From NCBI RefSeq assembly GCF_029917005.1, contig NZ_CP123967.1, positions 1,302,001 through 1,366,000 of the forward strand: 64,000 nucleotides of DNA. Direction: 5' to 3'. The notes under the pieces were generated by a model. It did not search any database and had not been told where the DNA came from. It saw nothing but the letters and a program-made list of their open reading frames with translations. Each line of letters starts with the position of its first letter. Within the stretch, counting starts at the first letter, position 1. This stretch comes from Tessaracoccus lacteus (GTDB lineage: Bacteria > Actinomycetota > Actinomycetes > Propionibacteriales > Propionibacteriaceae). Shown piece by piece: positions 55,189-64,000 of the stretch. The position numbers and the translations under genes were made by a program.

Positions 55189-56300
55189 GGTGTCCTCCTC
55201 AGTTCGGTCGTGGCAGTGTCGGGAGCGTAGGGGTCGGTGTGGAACCAGGCGCGTGCGGCCCACAGCGAGACGTAGACGAGGCCGACGAGTACGGGGACTT
55301 CGATGAGTGGGCCGACGACCCCCGCGAGGGCCTGTCCAGATGCCGCGCCGAAGGTGCCGATCGCGACCGCGATGGCAAGTTCGAAATTGTTGCCCGCCGC
55401 CGTGAATGCCAGCGTGGTGGAGCGGGCATAGCCCAGTCCGAGACCCTTGCCGAGCAAGAGCCCGACGAACCATATCAGCGCGAAGTAGACCAGTAGCGGC
55501 AGGGCGATCCGGGCGACATCGAACGGACTGGATGTGATCGCTTCGCCTTGGAGCGCGAAGAGCAGCACGATGGTGAACAGCAACCCATAGAGCGCCCACG
55601 GCCCCACTCTGGGGAGGAATCGGTTCTCGTACCAGTCGCGTCCTCGGCGCTTCTCGCCGATCCACCGCGAGGCGAACCCGGCGATGAGCGGGACGCCGAG
55701 GAAGACCAGGACATTCAGCGCGATCTGCCCGACTGACACTTCCAGACCTTGGGTATCGAGGCCGAGCCAGCCGGGCAGTACGGTGAGGTAGAACCAGCCG
55801 AGCAGCGAGAACGCGACGACCTGGAAGATGGAGTTGATCGCGACCAGCACGGCGGTGGCTTCTCGGTCGCCACAGGCCAGGTCGTTCCAGATCACGACCA
55901 TCGCGATGCAGCGGGCCAGTCCCACGATGATGAGCCCCGTGCGGTACTCCGGCAGATCAGGCAGGAACAGCCAGGCGAGGGCGAACATGACCGCCGGGCC
56001 GATGATCCAGTTCAGGACCAGGGATGAGACTAGGAGGCGCTTGTCGCCCGTGACGGCCGCGATCTTGTCGTAGCGGACCTTTGCGAGCACGGGGTACATC
56101 ATCACGAGCAGCCCCAGCCCGATCGGTACCGAGATGCCTCCCACCTCCAGATGGGAGAGCACATCGGAGACGGCGGGGACGAGACGGCCGAGGAGGAGGC
56201 CTGCGATCATCGCCAGTCCGATCCACAGCGGCAGCCAACGGTCGAGGACGGACAGACGCGCCGGAGTGGCGCGTGTGGGCGCCGTTGCGGTCGCAGTCAT
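55185..56300 (-). CDS. acr3: arsenite efflux transporter Acr3
   Basis: The 371-residue inner-membrane protein has about ten helices with the family Cys in GLARCIAMVVIWNDLACGD and the conserved Glu in NNFELAIAVAIGTFG. It exports As(III) with proton-motive force, or with ArsA. The ATG at 56300 overlaps the trxA stop. It is the third gene of the operon after trxB and trxA. Confidence 0.96.
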   Translation of the reverse strand: MTATATAPTRATPARLSVLDRWLPLWIGLAMIAGLLLGRLVPAVSDVLSHLEVGGISVPIGLGLLVMMYPVLAKVRYDKIAAVTGDKRLLVSSLVLNWIIGPAVMFALAWLFLPDLPEYRTGLIIVGLARCIAMVVIWNDLACGDREATAVLVAINSIFQVVAFSLLGWFYLTVLPGWLGLDTQGLEVSVGQIALNVLVFLGVPLIAGFASRWIGEKRRGRDWYENRFLPRVGPWALYGLLFTIVLLFALQGEAITSSPFDVARIALPLLVYFALIWFVGLLLGKGLGLGYARSTTLAFTAAGNNFELAIAVAIGTFGAASGQALAGVVGPLIEVPVLVGLVYVSLWAARAWFHTDPYAPDTATTELRRTP

Positions 56301-56620
56301 GCCAGGAGTCCGTCGATCTTCGCGGCAATGGACGGCTTCGGGTGTGCGCCGATCAGCATGTCGACCCGCTCGCCGTCGCGGTAGAAGGAAAGAGTGGGGA
56401 TCGAGGTGACACCAGCTGTGGTCACGGTCTCGGGATTGGCATCCGCGTCGATCTTGACGATCTTGACCCGGCCCGCATACTCGGTGGCCAAGTGCTCCAA
56501 GATCGGAGCGATGGCCTTGCATGGGCCGCACCACGCGGCCCAGATGTCGACTACGACCGGAAGGTCTGATTCGAGCACTTCGCTGACAAATGTGGCGTCG
56601 GTGACGTGGGTGATGCTCAT
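56297..56620 (-). CDS. trxA: thioredoxin
   Basis: The 107-residue thioredoxin has the active site WCGPC at 30-34 and the cis-Pro region [11 protein letters not shown]. It can reduce the ArsC disulfide and so link arsenate reduction to NADPH through the adjacent thioredoxin reductase. ATG 56620 overlaps the trxB stop. Confidence 0.96.
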   Translation of the reverse strand: MSITHVTDATFVSEVLESDLPVVVDIWAAWCGPCKAIAPILEHLATEYAGRVKIVKIDADANPETVTTAGVTSIPTLSFYRDGERVDMLIGAHPKPSIAAKIDGLLA

Positions 56621-57594
56621 GCGGAAACCTCCAGAGTGGGACTCTCGATCTGGGTGGGTAGATCGAGAGTCGACAGATAGTGCTGCGCGTCCATGGCGGC
56701 GGCGCAGCCTGTGCCGGCGGCCGTGATCGCCTGTCGGTAGTTGTGATCCACCAGGTCGCCGGCGGCGAATACGCCGGCCACGTTGGTGTGTGTCGTTGGA
56801 TGGGCCACGATGACGTACCCCTCTGCGTCGGTGGACACTTGCTCGGCGACAAGCTCGGAGCGCGGGTCGTGCCCGATTGCGACGAAAATGCCCGACACAT
56901 CCAGCACTCGTTCGGCGCCTGTGATCGTGTCGCGCAGTCGCAGACCGCTGACGTTCGTCTCGCCGAGGATCGCGGTCACCTCGTTGTTCCATGCGACCTC
57001 GATCTTGGGGTCGGCCAATGCCCGCTCGGCCATGATCCGGGACGCCCGGAAGTCGCCGCGCCGGTGGACGAGCGTGACCTTGGCGGCGAAGCGCGTCAAG
57101 AACAGTGCTTCTTCCATCGCGGAATCGCCACCGCCGATGACCGCGATTTCCCGGTCACGGAAGAAGAAGCCGTCGCAGGTCGCGCACCATGACAGGCCAT
57201 GTCCCGAGAATCGGGCTTCCTCAGGGAGACCGAGCTTGCGATATGCGGACCCCATCGTCAGAATCACGGCGCGCGCCTGGAAGGTTCCGCTGCTGCTGGT
57301 CTCGATGAACTTCGTGGATTCGGTGAGTGCAAGACCGGTCGCGTCGTCGTAGATGATGCGGGCGCCGAAGCGCTCTGCCTGGGCGCGCATCGCTTCCATC
57401 AGCTCGGGGCCTTGGATGCCGTCGGTGAAGCCGGGGAAGTTTTCGACCTCCGTGGTCGTCATCAGCGCTCCGCCTGCCGTCACTGATCCGGCCAGGACGA
57501 CCGGCGCGAGGCCTGCTCGCGCGGCGTAGACAGCTGCGGTGTATCCGGCTGGGCCGGACCCAACGATCACGAGTTCCACATCTTGCATCGACAT
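56617..57594 (-). CDS. trxB: thioredoxin reductase
   Basis: The 325-residue flavoprotein has the FAD site [11 protein letters not shown], the redox pair C137-x2-C140 in WCATCDG, and the NADPH site [10 protein letters not shown]. It is the first gene of the operon trxB-trxA-acr3-arsR/C-arsC. ATG 57594 is preferred, with 57588 as an alternative. An ATTGA-type ArsR half-site lies just upstream, so it is probably arsenic-controlled. The RBS is not evident. Confidence 0.95.
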   Translation of the reverse strand: MSMQDVELVIVGSGPAGYTAAVYAARAGLAPVVLAGSVTAGGALMTTTEVENFPGFTDGIQGPELMEAMRAQAERFGARIIYDDATGLALTESTKFIETSSSGTFQARAVILTMGSAYRKLGLPEEARFSGHGLSWCATCDGFFFRDREIAVIGGGDSAMEEALFLTRFAAKVTLVHRRGDFRASRIMAERALADPKIEVAWNNEVTAILGETNVSGLRLRDTITGAERVLDVSGIFVAIGHDPRSELVAEQVSTDAEGYVIVAHPTTHTNVAGVFAAGDLVDHNYRQAITAAGTGCAAAMDAQHYLSTLDLPTQIESPTLEVSA

Positions 57595-57602
57595 GTATCT
57601 AT

Positions 57603-57618
57603 ATTGAAGGAGATCGAA
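57603..57618. promoter_or_regulatory. candidate ArsR operator before trxB
   Basis: ATTGA-N6-TCGAA lies 8 bp upstream of the trxB ATG. It resembles the two sites in the arsR-arsD region, but the right half is poorer. Confidence 0.4.
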
Positions 57619-57741
57619 GCAAGATGCAACCCGGGGGTGGCGGGTGCTGCTCGGCGCGATGGGCAGGCCTGTTGCCCCCATAGCGTCACAGCTTTCGGGG
57701 CGGTGTCGACTGTGGAGGGCGGCTGTCGTGGGTGTGGTGGG

Positions 57742-58116
57742 TCAGCAGGTGGTCGACGGGTCTGCCGAGCACTTGTCCGGGTCGGGTAATCCGGCGAGGA
57801 ATGCTCGCACGGTCGCCAGGCCCTGCGGCGTGGCGTGGTAGTGCGCCCACTTGTGGCGCATCTCCCGGCTGATGAGCCCGGCCTTGACCAGTCGTGCCAG
57901 GTGGTAGGAGAGGGTTGGCTGGCTGATGCCAAGACTGTCGGGCATGTGACAGGCGCACACGCTGGAGCAGCAGTTCGCCGAGATGTGATGCAGCAGCTTG
58001 ACCCGGACCGGATCAGAGAGCGCCTTGAAGGTGGCGGCGACCCGCTCGGCCTCCTCGTCGGCGAGCGTCGACCCCCCCTGCGGGGTGCAGTCGATGATCG
58101 GGAGGTGCTGAGCCAT
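57742..58116 (-). CDS. arsR: ArsR-family arsenite-responsive repressor
   Basis: The 124-residue winged-helix protein binds promoter DNA and lets go when arsenite binds its Cys. C49, C50, C54 and C56 lie in the NCCSSVCACHMPDSLG region, with the recognition helix GISQPTLSYHLARL and a C10 near the start. It diverges from arsD. Two ATTGA-N6-TCrAT operators in between fit autoregulation and control of arsD-arsA. Confidence 0.95.
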   Translation of the reverse strand: MAQHLPIIDCTPQGGSTLADEEAERVAATFKALSDPVRVKLLHHISANCCSSVCACHMPDSLGISQPTLSYHLARLVKAGLISREMRHKWAHYHATPQGLATVRAFLAGLPDPDKCSADPSTTC

Positions 58117-58138
58117 GTGTGCCAGCCTACCACCTCAG

Positions 58139-58188
58139 ATTGACAGACGTCGATATGAGTCCTAGTCTTCATATTGACGAACATCAAT
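58139..58188. promoter_or_regulatory. divergent ars promoters and two ArsR operators
   Basis: Operators ATTGA-N6-TCGAT (58139-58154) and ATTGA-N6-TCAAT (58173-58188) lie between arsR and arsD. The plus-strand promoter is TTGACA (58140-58145), 17 bp, TAGTCT (58163-58168). The minus-strand promoter is TTGATG (58182-58187), 17 bp, TAGGAC (58159-58164). Both promoters overlap the operators. Confidence 0.75.
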
Positions 58189-58205
58189 CCGAGAGAGGCG
58201 TCCTC

Positions 58206-58652
58206 ATGATCCAAGTCTTCGAAGGCCCGCTGTGCTGCAACACCGGGGTGTGCGGCCCCGACCCCGACCAGGCGCTGGTCGACTTCACCGCCGACCTTGA
58301 CTGGCTCACCCGGCAAGGCGTGTCGGTGCGCCGGGCCAACTTGGCCCAGGACCCCGCCGCGTTCGCTGACAGCGCCGTCGCGCGGGCCTTCGTGCAGAAG
58401 GTCGGCGCGTCCGGGTTGCCGCTGATCGTCGTCGACGACGTGACGGTCGCCACCGGACGCTACCCCTCCCGCGCCGAGCTGGCACGGATCGCCGGCGTCG
58501 AGGCGCCCGCCGAGAATGCGGCGACTGGATGCTGCGGTAACGCCACGCCCATTCCGGCAGCGTCGGTGTGCTGTAGTGACGAGGCCCCGGTGTCGTCGGG
58601 ATGCTGCGGTTCGGCCCAGTCGGTGACCATCCAGTCCGGTTCTCAGGCGTAG
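58206..58652 (+). CDS. arsD: arsenite chaperone ArsD
   Basis: ArsD passes arsenite to ArsA. The 148-residue protein has the C10-C11 and C16 triad in PLCCNTGVCGPD, and a long C-terminal region with further CC pairs (GCCGN, VCCSD, GCCGS). RBS is GAGAGG before ATG 58206. It is followed 12 bp later by arsA, with which it works. Confidence 0.93.
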   Translation: MIQVFEGPLCCNTGVCGPDPDQALVDFTADLDWLTRQGVSVRRANLAQDPAAFADSAVARAFVQKVGASGLPLIVVDDVTVATGRYPSRAELARIAGVEAPAENAATGCCGNATPIPAASVCCSDEAPVSSGCCGSAQSVTIQSGSQA

Positions 58653-58664
58653 GGCTGATCGGAG

Positions 58665-60416
58665 ATGATTGAGCTGCTGCACAACCCCCCGAGGTTCCTG
58701 TTCCTGACCGGGAAGGGCGGTGTCGGGAAGACGAGCATCGCCTGCGCCACCGCGGTCGACCTCGCACGCCGGGGCAACCGGGTCCTGCTGGTCTCCACCG
58801 ACCCGGCCTCGAATGTCGGCCAGGTCTTCGGCCAGCGGGTCGGGTACACGATCACGCCGATTGTCGGCGTTGACGGGCTCGACGCGCTGGAGATCGACCC
58901 CGAGGCCGCCGCCGAGGAGTACCGCCAACGCGCACTCGCCCCAATCCGGGTCTTCCTCTCGGTCAAGGACCTCGCCGACGTCACCGAGCAGCTCTCCGGG
59001 TCCTGCACCACCGAGATCGCCTCGTTCAACGAGTTCACCGCCTTCCTGGCCGGCAACGACATCGCGCAAGGCTACGACCACATCGTCTTCGACACCGCCC
59101 CGACCGGCCACACCGTCCGGCTGCTCAAGCTCCCCGGCGAATGGACCTCCTTCCTCGAAGACGGGCTCGGCGACGCGTCCTGCCTCGGTCCGATGGCCGG
59201 CCTCGACAAGACCCGCACCACCTACGCCGACGCGCTCACAGCCCTGGCCGACCCGTCCGTGACGAGACTGGGCCTGGTCGCCCGCCCACAGACCTCATCG
59301 CTGGCCGAGGCGTCCCGCACCGCCGACGAACTCGCCGAAGCAGGCGTCCACGCCACCCACCTGGTCATCAACGGCATCCTCCCCAGCGAACCCATCCCAG
59401 ATGACCTGGCCGACGCGATCCGCACCGAGGAGACCGCCGCCATCGCCGCCATGCCCGCCAATCTCGCCGGGCTGGCGATCGACCGGCTCACGCTGCGCAC
59501 CCGCGACGTGATGGGCCTCGACGCCCTCACCACGCTGCTCTCCGAGACCCCGGACCACACCCCGGCGTTAGCCGCACCGCGCGCCAACACACCCGCCGAC
59601 TCATCGGACTCTCTGGCCGCGACGATCGAGCAGCTGGCGGCCAAGGACCACGGATTGATCATGGTCGTCGGGAAAGGCGGCGTCGGGAAGACCACGATGG
59701 CCGCCGCGATCGCCGTCGGCCTGTCCGACCGCGGCAAGGACGTGCTGCTGACCACCACCGACCCCGCCGCGCATCTCGCCTGGACGGTCGGCGAAGCGGC
59801 ACCGTTCGAGGTATCCAGCATCGATCCCGCCCAGGCCGTGGCCGACTACCGACGCCACGTCATGGACACCAAGGGCGCGAGCCTGGACGCCGACGGTCGG
59901 GCCAACCTCGCCGAGGACCTGCGCTCGCCCTGCACCGAAGAGGTGGCCGTCTTCCAGGCCTTCGCCGCAGCCGTCGAGCAATCCGCCCACCGATTCGTGG
60001 TCATGGACACCGCCCCCACCGGACACACACTGCTCCTCATGGACGCCACCGGCTCCTACCACCGCGAAGTCGTTCGCAACCTGCCCGAGCAGGCCGGGCT
60101 CACGCCCCTGGCCCGACTCCAGGACCCCGACAACACCAGCGTCATCGTCGTCACACTGCCCGAGACCACCCCCGTCCTCGAAGCCACCGGCCTGGCCGCC
60201 GACCTCACCCGAGCCAACATCACCACCTGGGGATGGATCGTCAACCGCTCCCTCACCCCGACTGGCACCACCAGCCCCCTGCTGACCGAACGGATCAACG
60301 CGGAGCAAGTGCCGCTCAAGCAAGTCAAGACACAGGCAAGCCGTGTGGCGATCACGCCCTACCGCAACACGCCCCCAGTCGGCATCAACCAACTCCGCCA
60401 GTTGATCACTGCGTAG
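58665..60416 (+). CDS. arsA: arsenite-stimulated ATPase ArsA
   Basis: The 583-residue ATPase contains two homologous halves, each with a GKGGVGKT P-loop (near residues 16 and 336) and the DTAPTGHT switch, with a Ser/Thr/Pro linker between. It energises arsenite efflux through Acr3. Cys are at SCTTEI, DASCLGPM and PCTEEV. It completes the arsD-arsA unit. Confidence 0.96.
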   Translation: MIELLHNPPRFLFLTGKGGVGKTSIACATAVDLARRGNRVLLVSTDPASNVGQVFGQRVGYTITPIVGVDGLDALEIDPEAAAEEYRQRALAPIRVFLSVKDLADVTEQLSGSCTTEIASFNEFTAFLAGNDIAQGYDHIVFDTAPTGHTVRLLKLPGEWTSFLEDGLGDASCLGPMAGLDKTRTTYADALTALADPSVTRLGLVARPQTSSLAEASRTADELAEAGVHATHLVINGILPSEPIPDDLADAIRTEETAAIAAMPANLAGLAIDRLTLRTRDVMGLDALTTLLSETPDHTPALAAPRANTPADSSDSLAATIEQLAAKDHGLIMVVGKGGVGKTTMAAAIAVGLSDRGKDVLLTTTDPAAHLAWTVGEAAPFEVSSIDPAQAVADYRRHVMDTKGASLDADGRANLAEDLRSPCTEEVAVFQAFAAAVEQSAHRFVVMDTAPTGHTLLLMDATGSYHREVVRNLPEQAGLTPLARLQDPDNTSVIVVTLPETTPVLEATGLAADLTRANITTWGWIVNRSLTPTGTTSPLLTERINAEQVPLKQVKTQASRVAITPYRNTPPVGINQLRQLITA

Positions 60417-60805
60417 CGCGCTCCTGAAGATCCCCGATGTGCGTGCAGACAGGCGCAGGACAGCGCGTCCAAGCGAGTTCGAACTGCCGGGCACGGCGCC
60501 TCATGCCGTCCTTGAGCATTCTGCACTACGAATCGCGAACACACTTCCCAACCGCACGACGATGAGGAAAGCATGGAGTCCAAACTGCTCATCATGGCGG
60601 CAGGCTGGTTCGTCTTGTCGAACACCTGCAAATGCTAGGGCTCGGGCTCCGCGTCACGGCCGTGCCCTACGTCGGCGCCTTTCAGTCCGACCTGGTCCAC
60701 CAGACCCAACCGTTGTCACACCTTCGGAACGGAGCGATCGACCGGTTCGGTACTTGGAACTCAATGCGAGACAGTTTGGCCGCCCGCTCTCCAGAACCTC
60801 TGATG
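60417..60805. other. intergenic stretch between arsA and the recombinase remnant
   Basis: No gene is confidently supported. A 21-codon frame (60573-60638) reads MESKLLIMAAGWFVLSNTCKC after GAGGAAA, which could be a peptide gene, but nothing else backs it. The stretch probably holds the broken 5' flank of the recombinase. Confidence 0.4.
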
Positions 60806-61180
60806 ACTCACCGGAGAGTTCGACCGGCTCCACGCCACCGCCCGGCACGAGCGCCACGCCTACACCGCCGAACGCGACGCGCTCCGCGACGAGCGCAAGA
60901 AACTACTCCAAGCCCACTACGCCGGCATGATCCCGCTCGACCTGCTCGGCGAGGAACAAGAACGCATCGCCCGCCGCCTGGCCTTCCTCGACGCCCAGAT
61001 CAACGCAGGAGACATGGAGTACGACCAAGCCAAGGCCCACCTCGAAGACTGCCTCGCCCTCGCCGGAGACTGCCACGCGATCTACATGAGCATTGACGAC
61101 TCCCTACGACGCCTGGCCAACCAAGCCTTTGAAGCGTGCCGGGTTCGGTGGAGGCTCTCAACTCACGGAGGATGAGAGTC

Positions 61181-62481
<1,301 letters not shown>

Positions 62482-62684
62482 CCGAGCCTCCACGAAACCC
62501 GGGGCGCTTCACTTCTTCGACAAGCTCATCGTCCGGCCCGACGACACCGTGGACGGGCAGCCCGGGGAACCGTTCAACATCCTGTTCAACCCGGACATCC
62601 AGCGCACCGCGCTTGCACGACAGCGAGCCACGGCGGAATCTGGACCTCAAACCGGAAACATCGCCGGTTTGAACAACGACGATC

Positions 62685-62761
62685 TGGTGGGCGCAGAGGG
62701 ACTCGAACCCCCGACATCTTGCTTGTAAGGCAAGCGCTCTAACCAACTGAGCTATGCGCCC
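62685..62761 (-). tRNA. tRNA-Val (anticodon TAC)
   Basis: The 77-nt gene has the acceptor stem GGGCGCA/TGCGCCC, D-arm GCTC/GAGC, anticodon stem CTTGC/GCAAG around CTTACAA, T-loop TTCGAGT and an encoded CCA. Its 3' end faces the mobile region, and the recombinase frame overlaps it, so it is probably the attachment site. Confidence 0.95.
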
Positions 62762-62807
62762 GAGGGATCCCCAGGGTAGCGGCTCACGCACCCTGGGGCA
62801 TCCCGGA

Positions 62808-63266
62808 TCAGGCCTGGAGGCGGGCACGCACGCGCGCCGCGACCTCCTTGCCCTCTGCGCGGCCGGCGGCCTGTGCGTTGACGGCCTTGACCAGGGCCCC
62901 CATGTGCTTCATGGTCGGGGCCTCGTCCAGCGCGTCGAAGGCCTCCGCGACGAGCGCGTCGAGTTCCTCGGACGTCAGGGGAGCGGGGAGGTAGCGGGAG
63001 ATGAAGTCCGCCTCGCTGGCCTCCTTCTCCGCCAGCTCGGGTCGCCCGGCGTCCGCGTAGGTGGCGGCCGCGTCGCGACGCTGGTGCATCTCCTTGGTGA
63101 TGACGGCGAGCTCCTCGGCGTCGGTCAGCTCACGGGCGGTGTCGCCTGCCACCTCGGCGACGGTGATGGCGCCCATCATCATCCGGATGTTCATCTTGGC
63201 GGCCTCGTCCTTGGCGCGCAGCGCGTCGGCCAGGTCCTTCTTGAGCTGGCTCTTGGTGGCTCCCAT
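62808..63266 (-). CDS. GatB/YqeY domain protein
   Basis: The 152-residue protein starts MGATKSQLKKDLADALRAKDE and is a stand-alone YqeY-type helical domain, related to the tail of GatB, which helps in tRNA-dependent amidation. Stand-alone copies have an uncertain role. AGGAG lies 8 bp before ATG 63266. It diverges from prfB. Confidence 0.9.
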   Translation of the reverse strand: MGATKSQLKKDLADALRAKDEAAKMNIRMMMGAITVAEVAGDTARELTDAEELAVITKEMHQRRDAAATYADAGRPELAEKEASEADFISRYLPAPLTSEELDALVAEAFDALDEAPTMKHMGALVKAVNAQAAGRAEGKEVAARVRARLQA

Positions 63267-63348
63267 GTGGGTTGCTCCTCTTCTTCTGCAGATGCGCCAA
63301 CCATTCTGACAGGTCGCGGACGCGGGCGGCACGGTAGAGTGGTCCACT

Positions 63349-64000
63349 GTGGCAAACGATGACCTGACCGCCCGGATTTCCGAACTGGCCCATTCCCTCG
63401 AGTCGATCGAGGCAGTGGCCGACCTCGACGCGCTCCGCAAGGAGATCGCCGAGCTGGAGGAGCAGGTCGCGGCACCTGACCTGTGGGACAACCAGGAGAA
63501 CGCGCAGCGCGTGACCTCCCAGCTGTCCGCCAAGCAGGGCGAGGTCGACCGGATCACGGGCCTGCGCTCCCGCCTCGACGACGTCAAGGTCATGCTGGAG
63601 CTGGCCGACGAGGAGGGCGACCCCGAGGCGCAGGCAGAGGTCGAGCGCGACCTGGCCAAGCTGGGCAAGGACGTCGAGGCACTCGAGGTCCGCACCCTGC
63701 TGTCGGGGGAGTACGACGACCGCGACGCGCTCATCACCATCCGCGCGGAGGCCGGCGGCGTCGACGCCGCGGACTTCGCCGAGATGCTGATGCGCATGTA
63801 CCTGCGCTGGGCCGACCGCCACCACTACAGCACCGAGGTCTACGACACCTCCTACGCCGAGGAGGCGGGCCTCAAGTCCGCGACCTTCGCCGTCAAGTGC
63901 CCCTTCGCCTACGGTACCCTCTCGGTTGAGCAGGGCACCCACCGCCTCGTGCGCATCTCGCCCTTCGACAACCAGGGCCGCCGCCAGACGTCGTTCGCCG
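63349..64000 (+). CDS. prfB: peptide chain release factor 2, N-terminal part
   Basis: RF2 ends translation at UGA and UAA codons. The visible 217 residues start [18 protein letters not shown] and contain APDLWDN, the coiled N-terminal domain, and [20 protein letters not shown], leading to [20 protein letters not shown] at the window edge. The GGQ motif lies beyond. The frame is continuous, so the autoregulatory frameshift known in many prfB genes is absent. GTG 63349 is the start. Confidence 0.93.
   Translation, partial: MANDDLTARISELAHSLESIEAVADLDALRKEIAELEEQVAAPDLWDNQENAQRVTSQLSAKQGEVDRITGLRSRLDDVKVMLELADEEGDPEAQAEVERDLAKLGKDVEALEVRTLLSGEYDDRDALITIRAEAGGVDAADFAEMLMRMYLRWADRHHYSTEVYDTSYAEEAGLKSATFAVKCPFAYGTLSVEQGTHRLVRISPFDNQGRRQTSFA

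Overview
The window comes from a high-GC actinobacterium. The evidence is the very high third-position GC, frequent GTG/TTG starts, the fasR-fabD-fabH-acpP-fabF cluster with a DUF3145 neighbour, and tRNA genes that encode CCA. The REP-like sequence around CCCTGAGCTTGTCGAAGGG and the gene content make a Propionibacteriaceae member such as a Tessaracoccus relative my best guess, but that is inference.

Layout. 1-8.4 kb: 3' end of dnaG, a sigma-70 family factor, tRNA-Asn inside a long inverted repeat, an acetyltransferase, trehalose synthesis (otsA/otsB), a secreted repeat protein and a ketopantoate-reductase-like enzyme. 8.5-13.4 kb: a tightly coupled four-gene minus-strand operon: a GAP1-like protein, a P-loop GTPase with a Zn-ribbon-like N-terminus, an 89-residue membrane protein and a Ser/Thr kinase. 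Three of the four products end in a single C-terminal membrane helix. This is the best candidate for a poorly described system. 13.5-15.4 kb: a membrane-anchored DUF4258-KH protein, an ASCH protein, a lipoprotein and a CAT-anticodon tRNA. 15.4-20.6 kb: a TM protein diverging from a MoxR-DUF58-VWA-VWA operon. 20.6-20.9 kb: tandem REP-derived repeats. 20.9-28.4 kb: an S9 peptidase, DUF3145 and the FAS-II operon. 28.5-42.1 kb: cobF, aceE, DUF3052, a double-length phosphofructokinase, membrane proteins, a LacI regulator diverging from a sugar/inositol dehydrogenase-isomerase pair, and phosphoketolase.

42.2-51.1 kb: stress and accessory functions. There is a persulfide/CoA-disulfide reductase with a CstR-like repressor, a flavin disulfide reductase, an osmoprotectant ABC transporter, a broken NmrA-type gene, and a CmtR-like metal sensor coupled to a CDF-type transporter, followed by a class I glutamine amidotransferase. 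51.5-62.76 kb: a mobile arsenic-resistance island made of an IS3 element, ISL3/IS481 debris, two divergent ars units (arsC, arsR-arsC fusion, acr3, trxA, trxB and arsR on one side, arsD-arsA on the other) and a serine recombinase split by a second IS3 element. The recombinase frame runs into tRNA-Val. 62.8-64 kb returns to core genes (GatB/YqeY protein, prfB).

How the genes work together. Acr3 exports arsenite produced by two ArsC domains that can be recharged by the co-transcribed thioredoxin system. ArsD and ArsA can hand over arsenite and energise export. The FAS-II genes follow the activator fasR in the same order as in Streptomyces. The kinase and GTPase operon looks like a membrane-associated signalling assembly, and its function is not established.
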